Part shown: one piece after another, positions 43,192 through 44,270 of the stretch
How positions within the stretch are numbered: the stretch's first letter is position 1
Layout: each line of letters begins with the position of its first letter
From: Lachnospiraceae bacterium UBA1712
GTDB lineage: Bacteria; Bacillota; Clostridia; Lachnospirales; Lachnospiraceae
Direction: 5' to 3'
Length of the DNA: 44,270 nt
NCBI GenBank assembly: GCA_002317175.1
Contig: DCJA01000036.1
Location: forward strand, 1 to 44,270
The notes under the pieces: generated by a model
The model's input: the letters and a program-made list of their open reading frames with translations, nothing else
What the model was told of the DNA's origin: nothing
The model's database searches: none
Made by a program: the position numbers and the translations under genes

Positions 43192-44270
43192 ATGGCTAAG
43201 GAAAATACAAAAATCGAAGCTAAGCCTATTGGCATTACTGAGACTGTCCTTCGTGACGCTCATCAGTCATTAATCGCTACAAGAATGCCAACCGAGATTA
43301 TGCTTCCTATCGTAGATAAGATGGATAAAGTTGGCTATCACTCAGTAGAATGCTGGGGTGGTGCTACATTTGATGCTTCACTTCGTTTCTTAAAGGAAGA
43401 TCCATGGGAGAGATTAAGAAAACTTCGTGATGGCTTCAAGAACACAAAATTACAGATGCTTTTCAGAGGACAGAACATCCTTGGTTACCGTCCATATGCT
43501 GATGACGTTGTTTACGCTTTTGTAGAGAAGTCTATCGCAAATGGTATGGATGTAATCAGAATTTTTGATTGCTTAAATGATCTTCGTAACCTTCAGGCAG
43601 CTGTTGATGCTACAAACAAGATTAAGAAGCAGGAAGGAAGAGGTGAATCTCAGATCGCTCTTTCTTACACACTTGGTGATGCTTATACTCTTGAGTACTG
43701 GGCAAAGATGGCTAAGGATATCGAAGAAATGGGTGCAGATTCTATCTGTATCAAGGATATGGCTGGTCTTCTTACACCATATAAGGCTGAAGAGCTTGTT
43801 AAGACTCTTAAGAGCAATACAAAGCTTCCAATTCAGTTACATACACATTACACATCAGGTGTTGCTTCAATGACATACCTTAAGGCTGTTGAGGCAGGCG
43901 TTGATGTTATCGACTGTGCTATGTCACCACTTGCTCTTGGTACATCTCAGCCAGCAACAGAAGTTATGGTAGAGACATTCAAGGGTACAGCTTATGATAC
44001 AGGATTTGATCAGAATCTCCTTGCTGAGATCGCTGATTACTTCCGTCCATACAGAGAAGAGTGCATCGCTTCTGGATTACTTAATCCAAAGGTACTCGGT
44101 GTTAACATTAAGACTCTTCTTTACCAGGTACCAGGTGGTATGCTTTCTAACATGGTTAGCCAGCTTAAAGAGCAGGGCGCTGAAGATAAGTACCAGGATG
44201 TACTTGAAGAGATTCCAAGAGTTCGTAAGGACTGTGGTGAGCCACCACTTGTTACACCTTCTTCACAGAT
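43192..44270 (+). CDS. oadA: Oxaloacetate decarboxylase alpha / pyruvate carboxylase subunit B type carboxyltransferase (3' partial)
   Basis: The frame starts at ATG 43192 (AAGGAGAA site) and is open to the right edge, giving 359 residues. It has the DRE-TIM carboxyltransferase fold: ITETVLRDAHQSLIATRM, VECWGGATFDASLRFLKEDPW, the metal-binding QLHTHYTSG, the SICIKDMAGLL lysine and AMSPLALGTSQP. It exchanges carboxyl groups between oxaloacetate/pyruvate and biotin, equivalent to the 5S subunit of transcarboxylase. Whether it carries its own C-terminal biotin domain cannot be seen because the window ends; a free-standing biotin carrier two genes upstream suggests that it may not. Confidence 0.93.
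   Translation, partial: MAKENTKIEAKPIGITETVLRDAHQSLIATRMPTEIMLPIVDKMDKVGYHSVECWGGATFDASLRFLKEDPWERLRKLRDGFKNTKLQMLFRGQNILGYRPYADDVVYAFVEKSIANGMDVIRIFDCLNDLRNLQAAVDATNKIKKQEGRGESQIALSYTLGDAYTLEYWAKMAKDIEEMGADSICIKDMAGLLTPYKAEELVKTLKSNTKLPIQLHTHYTSGVASMTYLKAVEAGVDVIDCAMSPLALGTSQPATEVMVETFKGTAYDTGFDQNLLAEIADYFRPYREECIASGLLNPKVLGVNIKTLLYQVPGGMLSNMVSQLKEQGAEDKYQDVLEEIPRVRKDCGEPPLVTPSSQ

Noticed and set aside
1..44270. tRNA/rRNA genes, insertion sequences or prophage
   Set aside because: No cloverleaf-like segments, rRNA stretches, transposase, integrase or structural phage genes were recognised on either strand.

Overview
The window is a low-GC Firmicutes chromosome segment. It most resembles a Lachnospiraceae genome of the Butyrivibrio/Pseudobutyrivibrio/Roseburia kind. 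The signs are strong AGGAGG ribosome sites, a phenylalanine T-box, an ApbE / NusG-II / Gx gene trio, a Na+-pumping decarboxylase operon, DUF2298 and divergent-PAP2 membrane proteins, and a large Ig-like / InlB-repeat surface protein. The family placement is inference from gene content; no rRNA or tRNA is present to anchor it. Almost everything is on the + strand; the AraC-type regulator is the only clear minus-strand gene. I see no CRISPR array, transposase, prophage or tRNA gene.

Layout. 1-3506: 3' part of a giant cell-surface beta-helix protein, followed by a short REP-like tandem repeat. 3635-5015: a HipB/HipA-type toxin-antitoxin pair that is visibly more AT-rich than its neighbours and has a palindromic operator. 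5055-13591: surface-polysaccharide genes: a divergent AraC regulator, gmd and fcl (GDP-L-fucose), a GT-B glycosyltransferase, a DegT-type sugar aminotransferase, a small Cys-containing protein, a membrane-anchored metzincin-like protease and an undecaprenyl-phosphate hexose-1-phosphate transferase. 13675-20225: envelope-related single genes: a membrane-anchored FKBP/trigger-factor-like foldase, a FliB-like CxxC protein, an SGNH hydrolase, a zinc-ribbon protein, a VanW-domain protein, a zinc-ribbon/TM protein with a nuclease-like tail, a divergent PAP2 protein and a small export protein.

20403-24268: two translationally coupled polytopic proteins (a DUF2298 protein and a partner with the same motif spacing) that look like a tandem GT-C-fold pair. 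24234-26391: ApbE, NusG-domain-II and Gx-transporter genes, the trio known from flavin-based extracellular electron transfer loci. 26487-34577: translation genes alaS, an MBL-fold hydrolase, a T-box followed by pheS-pheT, and rpsU. 34647-39560: a metallophosphoesterase with an in-frame minisatellite, scpA-scpB with an acidic unknown protein, and a membrane diguanylate cyclase.

39796-44270: an operon encoding a 12S-type carboxyltransferase, OadG-like gamma, a biotin carrier, an OadB-like Na+ pump and, cut by the window end, an OadA/5S-type carboxyltransferase. It therefore has all three transcarboxylase-type activities plus the membrane Na+ pump.

The points most worth a second look are the tandem GT-C pair, the zinc-ribbon/TM/nuclease-like protein, the two-carboxyltransferase Na+-pump operon, the AraC-type half-sites 21 bp apart beside a 21-nt tandem repeat upstream of gmd, the apparently leaderless hipB with a perfect palindrome, and a recurring pattern of short tandem duplications in spacers and in one coding region.
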